NCBI GenBank assembly: GCA_045617405.1
Contig: JAZLIL010000212.1
Coordinates: 1-9,684, forward strand
From: JAZLIL01 sp045617405
Lineage (GTDB): Bacteria > Bacillota > Clostridia > Lachnospirales > Lachnospiraceae
DNA: 9,684 nucleotides
Direction: 5' to 3'
In this document: positions 1 through 5,761 of the stretch, in pieces
How the letters are laid out: each line of letters starts with the position of its first letter
Position numbering within the stretch: the first letter of the stretch is position 1
Position numbers and translations under genes: made by a program
Notes under the pieces: generated by a model
The model's input: the letters and a program-made list of their open reading frames with translations, nothing else
Databases searched by the model: none
Told to the model about the DNA's origin: nothing

Positions 1-467
1 TGATTGCGGACGCTTTAAACAAAACACTTTTTGAAGGAATGAGCACTACCGTTCTTCTGGAAACAATGGCAGGAAAAGGATCCGAAGTCGGTTCCCGTTT
101 TGAAGAGCTTGCAGCAATTATCGAAAAGGTGAAACTCTCCGACAATCTGGGTGTTTGCCTTGACACCTGCCACGTCTGGGACGGCGGTTACGACATCGGT
201 GAAAAGCTTGACGAAGTCCTTGATGAATTTGACAGGATAATCGGACTTTCACGCCTTAAGGCCCTTCACTTAAATGACAGCATGAACAGCCTCGGAGCTG
301 CAAAGGATCGCCATCAGAAGCTTTCCGAGGGCTGTATCGGATACGGGGCACTGAAAAATGTTGTTCGCAGCGAACGGCTTCAGGGAAGACCATTTATCCT
401 CGAAACGCCAAACGACAGCTCGGGATACATGGCGGAAATCTCTATGGTAAAATCCTGGATGATCTGA
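1..467 (+). CDS. nfo: Deoxyribonuclease IV (AP endonuclease IV), 3' part
   Basis: This is the C-terminal part of endonuclease IV, the metal-dependent TIM-barrel enzyme that cuts DNA 5' of abasic sites in base-excision repair. The frame is open from the window edge (readable from base 3), so the start lies outside; about 154 residues are present, roughly half of the usual 270-300. Family blocks seen in order are LLETMAGKGSEVG (the strand carrying a zinc-ligand Glu), GVCLDTCHVWDGGYDI (metal-binding Asp and His), HLNDSMNSLGAAKDRH with the Asp-Arg-His metal-binding triplet, GCIGYGAL, and the terminal FILETPND with its conserved Glu. The stop is TGA at 465-467. The next gene starts about 70 nt downstream on the same strand. 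No truncation or frameshift is visible. Identification is from motif recognition and is firm. Confidence 0.95.
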   Translation, partial: IADALNKTLFEGMSTTVLLETMAGKGSEVGSRFEELAAIIEKVKLSDNLGVCLDTCHVWDGGYDIGEKLDEVLDEFDRIIGLSRLKALHLNDSMNSLGAAKDRHQKLSEGCIGYGALKNVVRSERLQGRPFILETPNDSSGYMAEISMVKSWMI

Positions 468-474
468 ATCCGGA

Positions 475-516
475 AGCAGTATTTTAACGGCATACCGATA
501 CTGTTCAGATGCCGTT
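475..516 (+). other. Two interlocking hairpins (possible H-type pseudoknot or switch) between nfo and the hydrolase gene
   Basis: Two stems interleave in the gap after nfo. Stem A pairs 475-482 with 498-505 (AGCAGTAT with ATACTGTT, one G-U). Stem B pairs 486-493 with 509-516 (AACGGCAT with ATGCCGTT, perfect 8 bp). The order A5', B5', A3', B3' is that of an H-type pseudoknot, with connecting loops of about 3, 4 and 3-5 nt. The stems could instead be alternatives. Stem B ends about 10 nt before the GAGG ribosome-binding site of the next gene. No T-run follows, so a classical terminator is not supported. The pairing is seen in the sequence; function is unknown. Confidence 0.4.
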
Positions 517-537
517 CATATGTGTGAGGTAAAGCAT

Positions 538-1698
538 ATGGAAAATGTAATGGACTATCTTGACTGGCGCGGTGATTTGAGCTTTGAACAGGCTCCTCTC
601 TGTGAGGTTGACAACCTTATTCTTGCGATGCTCTCCTATGTTGAGCTTGACGGCATTGTCCCCACGCGTGAAATGGGCGGAAGCATCACATTGTCAGAGG
701 CCGCGGCGGAATTTCAGAAGGGGTATGACAACTCCTACCTTGAAGGAAAGATTACGGCTGTGAAGACATCGAGCTGGCTTTTCATTAAAGCATCAAAAAC
801 GAGACGTTATCAGAACCTCAGACTCTTCCACTACTGCAACGACATCGACGATAATGCTGAAAAGCAGTTCTCGGCACTTTGCATTGAATTCATGCCGCGC
901 TGCGTTTACGTTTCCTTCAGCGGGACAGACAGCTCTGTTGCCGGATGGAAGGAAGATATGAATCTCGGCTACCTGAATTCGACACCCGGCCAGGTGATGG
1001 CTGTCGATTATCTTAACCGTCTGAATTACTGCGACGTTGACTACATCTACGTCGGGGGTCATTCAAAGGGCGGCAATTTTGCAGTCTGCGCTTCCGTCAG
1101 ATGTGAAAGAGCTGTAAGGGACAAAATCGTCCGGGTCTACAACAATGACGGTCCCGGATTCCTTGAGGATATGCTCAATTCCCCCGAGTACAACGAAATG
1201 ATTCCGAAGATTATCACTATTGTTCCAAACGGGTCGCTTGTGGGTATACTCCTCGGCCATCGTGAAGAATACAGCGTAATCAAGAGCTCGGCTTTCGGAA
1301 TTATGCAGCACAGCGGCGCAACCTGGGCAGTTCTCGGTCCTTCCTTTGTTAAGGCCGACAGTCTTGACGAAACAAGCGAAATGATTGATGAAACTCTCTC
1401 AAACTGGCTTTCTGGAATCACCATCAGCGAACGACGTGAATTTGTCGATGCAATCTTTGATCTGATTACTGCAACCGGAATAGATGATTTTGAAGATCTT
1501 GGGAAGCTGAAGATTAGAAATATCGCAAATCTGCTAAACGAACTGAACGACTTCTCAAAAGACAAAAAGGACATGCTGATGCGCATCATTAAGCTCTTCA
1601 GAGAAGAGGCGCTTATCGTAGTAAAGAGCAAAACACGTGAGTTCACAATGCAAAAGCTGATTTCAAAGAACAGCGATACTCCGCTGATCACGGGCTGA
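538..1698 (+). CDS. Mbeg1-like (DUF2974) alpha/beta-hydrolase
   Basis: Predicted cytoplasmic alpha/beta-hydrolase of the Mbeg1-like/DUF2974 family, 386 aa, lipase-like; the natural substrate is unknown. ATG 538 is preferred over the in-frame ATG 520 because GAGG at 526-529 sits 8 nt before it and the family opening (MENVMDYLDWRGDLSF) begins there. Visible features are the oxyanion-side strand SFSGTDSSVAGWKED (126-140), the nucleophile elbow GGHSKGGN (173-180, Ser176), the conserved NNDGPGF block (202-208, Asp204), and SAFGIMQHS (251-259, His258), which together give a plausible Ser-Asp-His triad. Residues after about 280 form a variable, mostly helical and charged tail. There is no signal peptide or clear membrane segment. 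A TetR-family gene follows after 68 nt, so substrate-linked regulation is possible but unproven. Confidence 0.85.
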   Translation: MENVMDYLDWRGDLSFEQAPLCEVDNLILAMLSYVELDGIVPTREMGGSITLSEAAAEFQKGYDNSYLEGKITAVKTSSWLFIKASKTRRYQNLRLFHYCNDIDDNAEKQFSALCIEFMPRCVYVSFSGTDSSVAGWKEDMNLGYLNSTPGQVMAVDYLNRLNYCDVDYIYVGGHSKGGNFAVCASVRCERAVRDKIVRVYNNDGPGFLEDMLNSPEYNEMIPKIITIVPNGSLVGILLGHREEYSVIKSSAFGIMQHSGATWAVLGPSFVKADSLDETSEMIDETLSNWLSGITISERREFVDAIFDLITATGIDDFEDLGKLKIRNIANLLNELNDFSKDKKDMLMRIIKLFREEALIVVKSKTREFTMQKLISKNSDTPLITG

Positions 1699-1766
1699 CA
1701 AAGTGCACGGAGTAAACACTTATCGCCCCCTGTTAACAATGAAAGGACAGTCACAGGTTATCGGAC

Positions 1767-2333
1767 ATGAGTAAACGAGGAGAACTAAAGGAGCTCCTTC
1801 TTGTTGAAGGCATGAAGGAAATCGAGAGGAACGGAATAACCGGCTTTTCTCTCAGAAATGTCGCAAAATCCTGCAATGTTTCGTGTGCCGCTCCATACAA
1901 GCACTTTCATGGAAAGGATGATTTTCTTAATGAAATGATCCTTCACATAATCAACGAATGGCATAAAATTCAGGACACCCTTATAGCAGCCGGTCAGGCA
2001 TCGGATCGCGAGCTGATTGTCGAAATGTGCATGTCCTACGTAAGATTTCTAGCTGACAATCCGCATTACAGGGCTATCCTGATGCTTCGCGACGTTAATA
2101 TGCCGGAAGAGTATCTTGAACTTCGAGCAACAATGAGTACTGTCTCGCACGCTCTTATCGAGAGATATTGTGACAGTGTAAACATGCCGCAGGAAGTAAA
2201 AAGGCGGAAGGTCCACATCATACGTACACTGCTCTACGGTTCGGCAACAATGATGAACGACCGCGAGAGCTTTTCCGCAGATGCGCTCGAGTATCTGCGC
2301 TATACCGTTGAACGTGAATTTGATGTCACATAA
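1767..2333 (+). CDS. TetR/AcrR-family transcriptional regulator
   Basis: A one-component DNA-binding regulator of 188 aa, the usual TetR length. The N-terminal HTH spans about residues 10-55: an LLVEGMKEIERNGITGFSLRN helix pair, then VAKSCNVSCAAPYKHFHGKDDF, which matches the TetR consensus of 'VAKxxGVSxGAxYxHFxxKxxL'. The C-terminal two thirds is a helical ligand-binding and dimerisation domain too variable to assign an effector. ATG 1767 has only a weak upstream AGG (1755-1757). An 8-bp palindrome TGTTAACA lies at 1731-1738 in the 68-nt gap to the hydrolase gene and could be part of an operator, but this is speculative. The chorismate mutase gene begins 25 nt after its stop, indicating co-transcription. 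Confidence 0.9.
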   Translation: MSKRGELKELLLVEGMKEIERNGITGFSLRNVAKSCNVSCAAPYKHFHGKDDFLNEMILHIINEWHKIQDTLIAAGQASDRELIVEMCMSYVRFLADNPHYRAILMLRDVNMPEEYLELRATMSTVSHALIERYCDSVNMPQEVKRRKVHIIRTLLYGSATMMNDRESFSADALEYLRYTVEREFDVT

Positions 2334-2358
2334 ACCCACAGAAGAATGGAGGACTACT

Positions 2359-2661
2359 ATGAGTCTTGAAGAATGCAGAGTTAAGATTGATGCTATCGAC
2401 GCCGAGCTTATCAGACTTTTTGAGGATCGTCTTAAGGTTTCCGCCGAGATAGGAAAGGAAAAGCACAAAAAAGGCATTCCCGTGAGAGATTTTGACAGGG
2501 AAAATGAAAAGCTTTTGAGCATTGAAGCGCAGTCGAGCCCTTTTGCCGCCGAGTACAACAAAAAATGCTTTATCGAAATAATGAGCGTAAGCAGAAGCTA
2601 TCAGGAATCAGTTATCTACAGCCGGGAAAACAATAACAATAAACAGCCGCAGCAGCTTTAA
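2359..2661 (+). CDS. Chorismate mutase, AroQ class, stand-alone
   Basis: This 100-aa protein is an AroQ-type all-helical chorismate mutase, which converts chorismate to prephenate at the branch to phenylalanine and tyrosine. ATG 2359 is chosen over upstream in-frame codons because GGAGG (2348-2352) lies 6 nt before it and the domain begins at once. The residues corresponding to the E. coli P-protein active site can all be matched: Arg7, Arg24, Lys35, Asp44, Arg47, Glu48, Ser78 and Gln82 (E. coli Arg11, Arg28, Lys39, Asp48, Arg51, Glu52, Ser84, Gln88). It should therefore be active. A short Asn/Gln-rich tail (about residues 89-100) follows the domain. No prephenate dehydratase or DAHP synthase partner is present nearby; instead it sits between two regulator genes. 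Confidence 0.93.
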   Translation: MSLEECRVKIDAIDAELIRLFEDRLKVSAEIGKEKHKKGIPVRDFDRENEKLLSIEAQSSPFAAEYNKKCFIEIMSVSRSYQESVIYSRENNNNKQPQQL

Positions 2662-2663
2662 CA

Positions 2664-2684
2664 AAAAACGGTAATCCGGTTTTT
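2664..2684 (+). terminator. Weak hairpin with T-rich 3' arm after chorismate mutase
   Basis: CGG (2669-2671) pairs with CCG (2676-2678) around the loop TAAT, and A2664-A2668 pair with T2680-T2684 across a bulged G2679. The T-run forms the 3' arm, so this could be a weak intrinsic terminator or attenuator between the mutase and the WYL gene, 20 nt before the WYL start. The GC core is only 3 bp, so confidence is low. Confidence 0.3.
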
Positions 2685-2703
2685 ACAGTGAAAGGGAAGA
2701 AAA

Positions 2704-3687
2704 GTGAGCAAGAATCCAAACCAGAAAGTGAAGATCCTCTACATCCTCGATCTTTTGATGAAGACAAGTTCGGAAAGTCACCCTGTTACCACAAAGGATA
2801 TCGTTGATATGCTGTCAAGAAACGGGATTCTGGCCGAAAGAAAGAGCATCTACAACGACATCGATAACCTCCGTCTGTTCGGTATCGACATCATTCTGAA
2901 GCGCGACCAGCCACCAGGCTACTACATAGGAAAACGTGACTTCGAACTTGCGGAGCTTAAGCTTCTTGTGGACGCCGTTCAGAGTTCAAAGTTCATCACC
3001 AGGAGAAAGTCGCAGGATCTCATCAAAAAAATAGAGAGCCTCACAAGCAGTGATAATGCAGCAAAGCTTCAACGCCAGGTTTACGTTTCCAACAGAATAA
3101 AGAATATGAATGAAAGCATCTACTATAACATCGATGCTCTTCATCAGGCTATCAGCGAAAACTCGGAAATTACTTTCAAGTACAACTCATGGACGCTTGA
3201 AAAGAAGCTTGAACCGAGAAAAAACGGCGTTGATTACCGTGTCAGCCCCTGGCAGCTTGTCTGGGACGATGAAAACTACTATCTCATCGCCTACGATGAA
3301 GCCGCAGACATGCTCAAATACTTCAGAATAGACAAGATGTCTAAGGTCGCCGCCATCGATGAGCCAAGGAAGGGAAAACATCTCATGGAGCACTTTGACG
3401 CCGGTGATTTTGCCAAAAAGACCTTCAACATGTTTGAAGGAACAGAGCGAAACGTAAGACTTCGCGTCTCAAACAGTCTTGTCGGCGTAATGATTGACCG
3501 TTTCGGAACCGATCCGATTTTTGACAATATATCGGACAAAAGCTTCGAAATGAGTGTCAAAGTCTGCTGCAGCCGCCAGTTCTTCGGATGGCTCTCATCC
3601 TTTGGTCCTGATGTAAAAATACTTGCGCCTGCAGATATCGCAGAGGAGTACAGAAATCATCTGAGATCTGTTATTGAAGCATACTGA
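2704..3687 (+). CDS. HTH and WYL domain transcriptional regulator
   Basis: A 327-aa regulator of the HTH-WYL-WCX (YafY/PafBC-like) type. It starts with GTG, supported by AGGG at 2693-2696, 7 nt upstream; no suitable ATG is nearby. A winged helix of the HTH_11 type covers about residues 8-66 (VTTKDIVDMLSRNGI, then ERKSIYNDIDNLRLFG as recognition helix). A linker leads to the WYL domain at about 140-220, with the signature PWQLVWDDENYYLIAYDE at 182-199 and FRIDKMSKV after it. A C-terminal WCX-like domain occupies about 240-327. WYL domains sense ligands, in some families nucleic acid or nucleotide signals; the ligand here cannot be told. It is the last gene of the + strand cluster, 42 nt after the mutase gene. 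Confidence 0.9.
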   Translation: MSKNPNQKVKILYILDLLMKTSSESHPVTTKDIVDMLSRNGILAERKSIYNDIDNLRLFGIDIILKRDQPPGYYIGKRDFELAELKLLVDAVQSSKFITRRKSQDLIKKIESLTSSDNAAKLQRQVYVSNRIKNMNESIYYNIDALHQAISENSEITFKYNSWTLEKKLEPRKNGVDYRVSPWQLVWDDENYYLIAYDEAADMLKYFRIDKMSKVAAIDEPRKGKHLMEHFDAGDFAKKTFNMFEGTERNVRLRVSNSLVGVMIDRFGTDPIFDNISDKSFEMSVKVCCSRQFFGWLSSFGPDVKILAPADIAEEYRNHLRSVIEAY

Positions 3688-3689
3688 TA

Positions 3690-3712
3690 CGCCCGCTCTT
3701 ATTTGGTGGGCG
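3690..3712 (+). terminator. Hairpin after the WYL gene, possible terminator without T-run
   Basis: CGCCCGC (3690-3696) pairs with GTGGGCG (3706-3712), 7 bp with one G-U, around a 9-nt loop, beginning 3 nt after the WYL stop codon. No T-run follows, so it may act as a 3'-end stabiliser or a weak terminator. An alternative pairing, GCTCTT (3695-3700) with AAGAGC (3719-3724), exists. The following stretch to about 3840 holds no gene that I can support. Confidence 0.4.
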
Positions 3713-3845
3713 AGTTCGAAGAGCATTTCTTAGTGAAAAATTTTTACATAACTCATTTGACACTATCCTCCGGATTCTGCCGCACGTCCGGTTATTCTTC
3801 AGCCCGCGTCGCTTTATCGGTTACACAAAAATTTTTAATATATCG

Positions 3846-3874
3846 TTGCAATTTCACTTTTTGTGTGCTAGTCT
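3846..3874 (+). promoter_or_regulatory. Probable promoter of the glycine riboswitch transcript
   Basis: TTGCAA (3846-3851) as -35 and TAGTCT (3869-3874) as -10 are spaced 17 nt, with an extended -10 TG at 3866-3867. AT-rich sequence (AAAAATTTTTAATAT, 3827-3841) lies just upstream and could act as an UP element. Initiation near 3881 would place the start about 15 nt before the first paired base of the riboswitch (3896), which is the main reason for this choice. The -10 is a poor match to consensus. Confidence 0.5.
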
Positions 3875-3895
3875 AACACTGATCATATAGAAATG

Positions 3896-4077
3896 GCTAT
3901 GTGAAGCATGCAGGAAATTACAGCGAAAGCTGTTCCCGAAGGAGCAACACTCTCAGGTGTCAACGTCAAAGGCGACGCGACTGCATGTGGATGGCGCTCC
4001 GGAGAAGTCCCGCAGAAGGATGCCGAAGGTGCAAGGCTGCGATTTTGCAGTTCAATCTCTCAGGCAAAAGGACGGAG
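3896..4077 (+). promoter_or_regulatory. Tandem glycine riboswitch (two aptamers with leader-linker kink-turn)
   Basis: This cis-acting RNA senses glycine and controls the downstream symporter gene. Aptamer 2 (3997-4077) is canonical: P1 CTCCG/CGGAG (3997-4001 with 4073-4077), GCCGAAGGTGCAA (4022-4034), P3 CTGC/GCAG (4037-4040 with 4047-4050), and CTCTCAGGCAAAAGGAC (4057-4073). Aptamer 1 (3907-3987) has P1 CATGCAG/CTGCATG (3907-3913 with 3981-3987), hairpin ACAGC-GAAA-GCTGT (3920-3933), CCCGAAGGAGCAA (3935-3947) and CTCTCAGG (3950-3957), but an altered 3' junction. Leader GCTA (3896-3899) pairs with TGGC in the linker (3992-3995); a 3-nt bulge TGT and tandem G-A/A-G pairs (3903-3904 with 3990-3991) make the expected kink-turn. 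Family identity is established from these motifs; the symporter context agrees with known targets. Confidence 0.95.
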
Positions 4078-4105
4078 AAATCATTCATTTAATGGTTTAT
4101 TATCG

Positions 4106-4135
4106 GAGTCGGTCTTTCTTTGCCCGACTCTTTTT
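4106..4135 (+). terminator. Intrinsic terminator of the riboswitch expression platform
   Basis: GAGTCGG (4106-4112) pairs with CCGACTC (4124-4130) around an 11-nt loop, and TTTTT follows (4131-4135). It lies between aptamer 2 and the symporter start. Its 5' side includes CGGAG (4104-4108), a copy of the P1 3' strand of aptamer 2, so the P1 5' strand can pair with either one. This links ligand state to termination. Confidence 0.88.
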
Positions 4136-4185
4136 CTGCGTAAACCTCACAAATGATAGTACTGCCTTCCTATATGACAGGGATT

Positions 4186-4212
4186 TTTTCATATGATTTT
4201 GGCATATGAAAA
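4186..4212 (+). repeat. 10-bp perfect inverted repeat in the symporter leader
   Basis: TTTTCATATG (4186-4195) and CATATGAAAA (4203-4212) are exact reverse complements separated by 7 nt. The element lies after the riboswitch terminator and before the symporter ribosome-binding site. It may be a repressor operator, since it overlaps the -35 of a promoter-like element at 4199-4227, or an RNA hairpin. The repeat is certain; the role is not known. Confidence 0.6.
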
Positions 4213-4227
4213 GTATGACACTATTAT
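4199..4227 (+). promoter_or_regulatory. Second promoter-like element just upstream of the symporter
   Basis: TTGGCA (4199-4204) and TATTAT (4222-4227) are each one mismatch from the sigma-A consensus and are spaced exactly 17 nt. Initiation near 4234 would fall at the AGGAGG (4233-4238), giving a very short leader that may lose part of the ribosome-binding site. That geometry makes it doubtful despite the good match. If used, it would bypass the riboswitch. Confidence 0.4.
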
Positions 4228-4246
4228 CATTCAGGAGGTTCATATC

Positions 4247-5761
4247 ATGGGCAACATCGTTTCAGCCATTGACACAATCGTATGCTGGATCAATGACAAC
4301 ATTCTTTGGGGCGTACCTATGATCGTTATGATTATAGGTACCGGAGTTTTCCTTACTATCAGAGCAAAATTCGTTCAGGTTCGCAAGTTTGGCGACTCTT
4401 TCAGAACAACGCTTATTCCCACAATCAAGAGTATCGGAAAAGGCAGGCAGAATGCGGCTTCAAAAAAGGAGAAGTCCATTTCACAGTTTGAAGCGTTCTC
4501 GGCAGCCATCTCCGGAACAGTCGGAACGGGCAACATCATCGGTGTTGCAGGTGCGATGATTTCCGGTGGTCCCGGTGCTGTTTTCTGGATGTGGTTCAGT
4601 GCATTCTTCGGTCTTTTCACCAACTACTCAGAGAATGTCCTCGGCCTTTACTTCAGAAAAAAGGATAAGGACGGCAACTTCTCGGGCGGTCCTATGTACT
4701 ACATCGAGCAGGGCCTTAAGAACAAGCCTCTCGCAAAGACCTTCGCATTCTGCTGTACACTTGCCGCACTCGGAATGGCAATGGTACAGATTAACTCGAT
4801 TTCAGAAACCATGCAGGGTCTTGTATCTCCCGACACAGGTATCAGCAAAACGGCAGCTGTCATCACCGGATGTGTAGTAGCAGCTCTCACCGCACTTATC
4901 ATCATCGGCGGTATTGAAAAAATCGGTAAGGTAGCTTCCATGATTGTTCCTTTCATGGCACTCCTTTTCATCGTTCTCACACTCGGTATCATTGGTGTCA
5001 ACATCACCGCTGTTCCCGCGGCATTCGGTCTCATCGTTTCAAGTGCCTTCAGCTTCAAGGCTGTCGGTGGCGGCGTTCTAGGATACATGATCATGGTCAG
5101 CATGCGTTACGGATGTGCCCGTGGTGTATTCTCGAACGAGGCCGGTCTTGGCTCATCAGTTATCGCTCACTCGGCATCAGATACAAGAGAGCCCGTTAAG
5201 CAGGGCCTCTGGGGTATCGTTGAAGTTTTCCTTGATACATTTGTAATCTGTACCCTTACTGCTCTCTCAATTCTTTGCACAGGACTCTATGATTTCACGG
5301 ATATTGCAGGAAATGCAGATGTTCTTAACAAGAACACGGTTGCAAGATCGGCACTTACAACAACATTCGGAACTTTCGGAAATATAATGTTCTCAATCAT
5401 CCTTCCTCTGTTCGCTTTCACAACCATTCTTGCCTGGTCCTACTACGGTCAGAAGGCGTGCGAGTACCTCTTCGAGAAATCACAGAAGACAGCAGCAATA
5501 GTTTTTAAGAGCGTTTTCGTAGTCCTCATCATCGTCGGTGCCATCGTACCGAGTTCATTCGTTTGGGATCTTGACGACTTCTTCAACGCAGCAATGGCGA
5601 TACCGAACCTCATCGCCCTCATTGCTTTGAGTGGTCTGATTGTAAAGCTCACCAAAAACTACTACGACAGAAAGGCAGGCAGGAACGTAGAACCCATGCT
5701 CTCTGCCTACGCGGAAATGAATGCAGAATTCGCTGAGGATATTAAGAACGGAATGGGCTGA
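4247..5761 (+). CDS. Sodium:alanine/glycine symporter, AGCS family
   Basis: A 504-aa integral membrane transporter of the AGCS family, which imports alanine or glycine with sodium (or a proton). ATG 4247 is preferred because AGGAGG (4233-4238) is 8 nt upstream; the longer frame from 4193 would cross the inverted repeat and adds non-family sequence. Family blocks include FSAAISGTVGTGNIIGVAGA with the adjoining GGPGAVFWMW segment, GGPMYYIEQGL, MRYGCARGVFSNEAGLGSS followed by IAHSASDTREPVKQGLWG, and AWSYYGQKACEYLF. About ten hydrophobic segments can be seen. The glycine riboswitch upstream argues that glycine is a physiological substrate. The 3' end overlaps the convergent GIY-YIG gene by 20 nt. 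AGCS members differ in alanine versus glycine preference, which cannot be read from the sequence alone. Confidence 0.95.
   Translation: MGNIVSAIDTIVCWINDNILWGVPMIVMIIGTGVFLTIRAKFVQVRKFGDSFRTTLIPTIKSIGKGRQNAASKKEKSISQFEAFSAAISGTVGTGNIIGVAGAMISGGPGAVFWMWFSAFFGLFTNYSENVLGLYFRKKDKDGNFSGGPMYYIEQGLKNKPLAKTFAFCCTLAALGMAMVQINSISETMQGLVSPDTGISKTAAVITGCVVAALTALIIIGGIEKIGKVASMIVPFMALLFIVLTLGIIGVNITAVPAAFGLIVSSAFSFKAVGGGVLGYMIMVSMRYGCARGVFSNEAGLGSSVIAHSASDTREPVKQGLWGIVEVFLDTFVICTLTALSILCTGLYDFTDIAGNADVLNKNTVARSALTTTFGTFGNIMFSIILPLFAFTTILAWSYYGQKACEYLFEKSQKTAAIVFKSVFVVLIIVGAIVPSSFVWDLDDFFNAAMAIPNLIALIALSGLIVKLTKNYYDRKAGRNVEPMLSAYAEMNAEFAEDIKNGMG

Noticed and set aside
1731..1738. TGTTAACA palindrome before the TetR gene as an autoregulatory operator
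   Set aside because: An 8-bp palindrome alone is too short for a TetR operator, and no longer symmetrical sequence surrounds it; it is mentioned only as a possibility.
1137..1754. A 205-codon antisense open frame opposite the hydrolase gene
   Set aside because: It is a shadow of a well-supported gene, with a low-complexity Ser/Ile/Phe-rich translation typical of antisense frames.
2049..2561. A 170-codon antisense frame across the TetR and chorismate mutase genes
   Set aside because: Both sense genes have family motifs and ribosome-binding sites; the antisense product has no recognisable features.
3757..3762. Perfect TTGACA as a -35 element
   Set aside because: No -10-like hexamer lies 16-18 nt downstream; the sequence there is GC-rich (around 3780-3785).
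3770..3799. CCGGA/TCCGG hairpin followed by TTATTCTT as a terminator
   Set aside because: Only a 5-bp stem with a 12-nt loop and an interrupted T-tract; too weak to annotate.
3886..3891. TATAGA as the -10 of the riboswitch promoter
   Set aside because: Transcription would start near 3898, inside the leader strand of the kink-turn, and the best -35 spacing is poor.
3901..4196. Several short open frames (63-82 codons) upstream of the symporter
   Set aside because: They lie within the glycine riboswitch and its terminator; the RNA motifs explain the sequence, and none has a proper ribosome-binding site or a recognisable protein.
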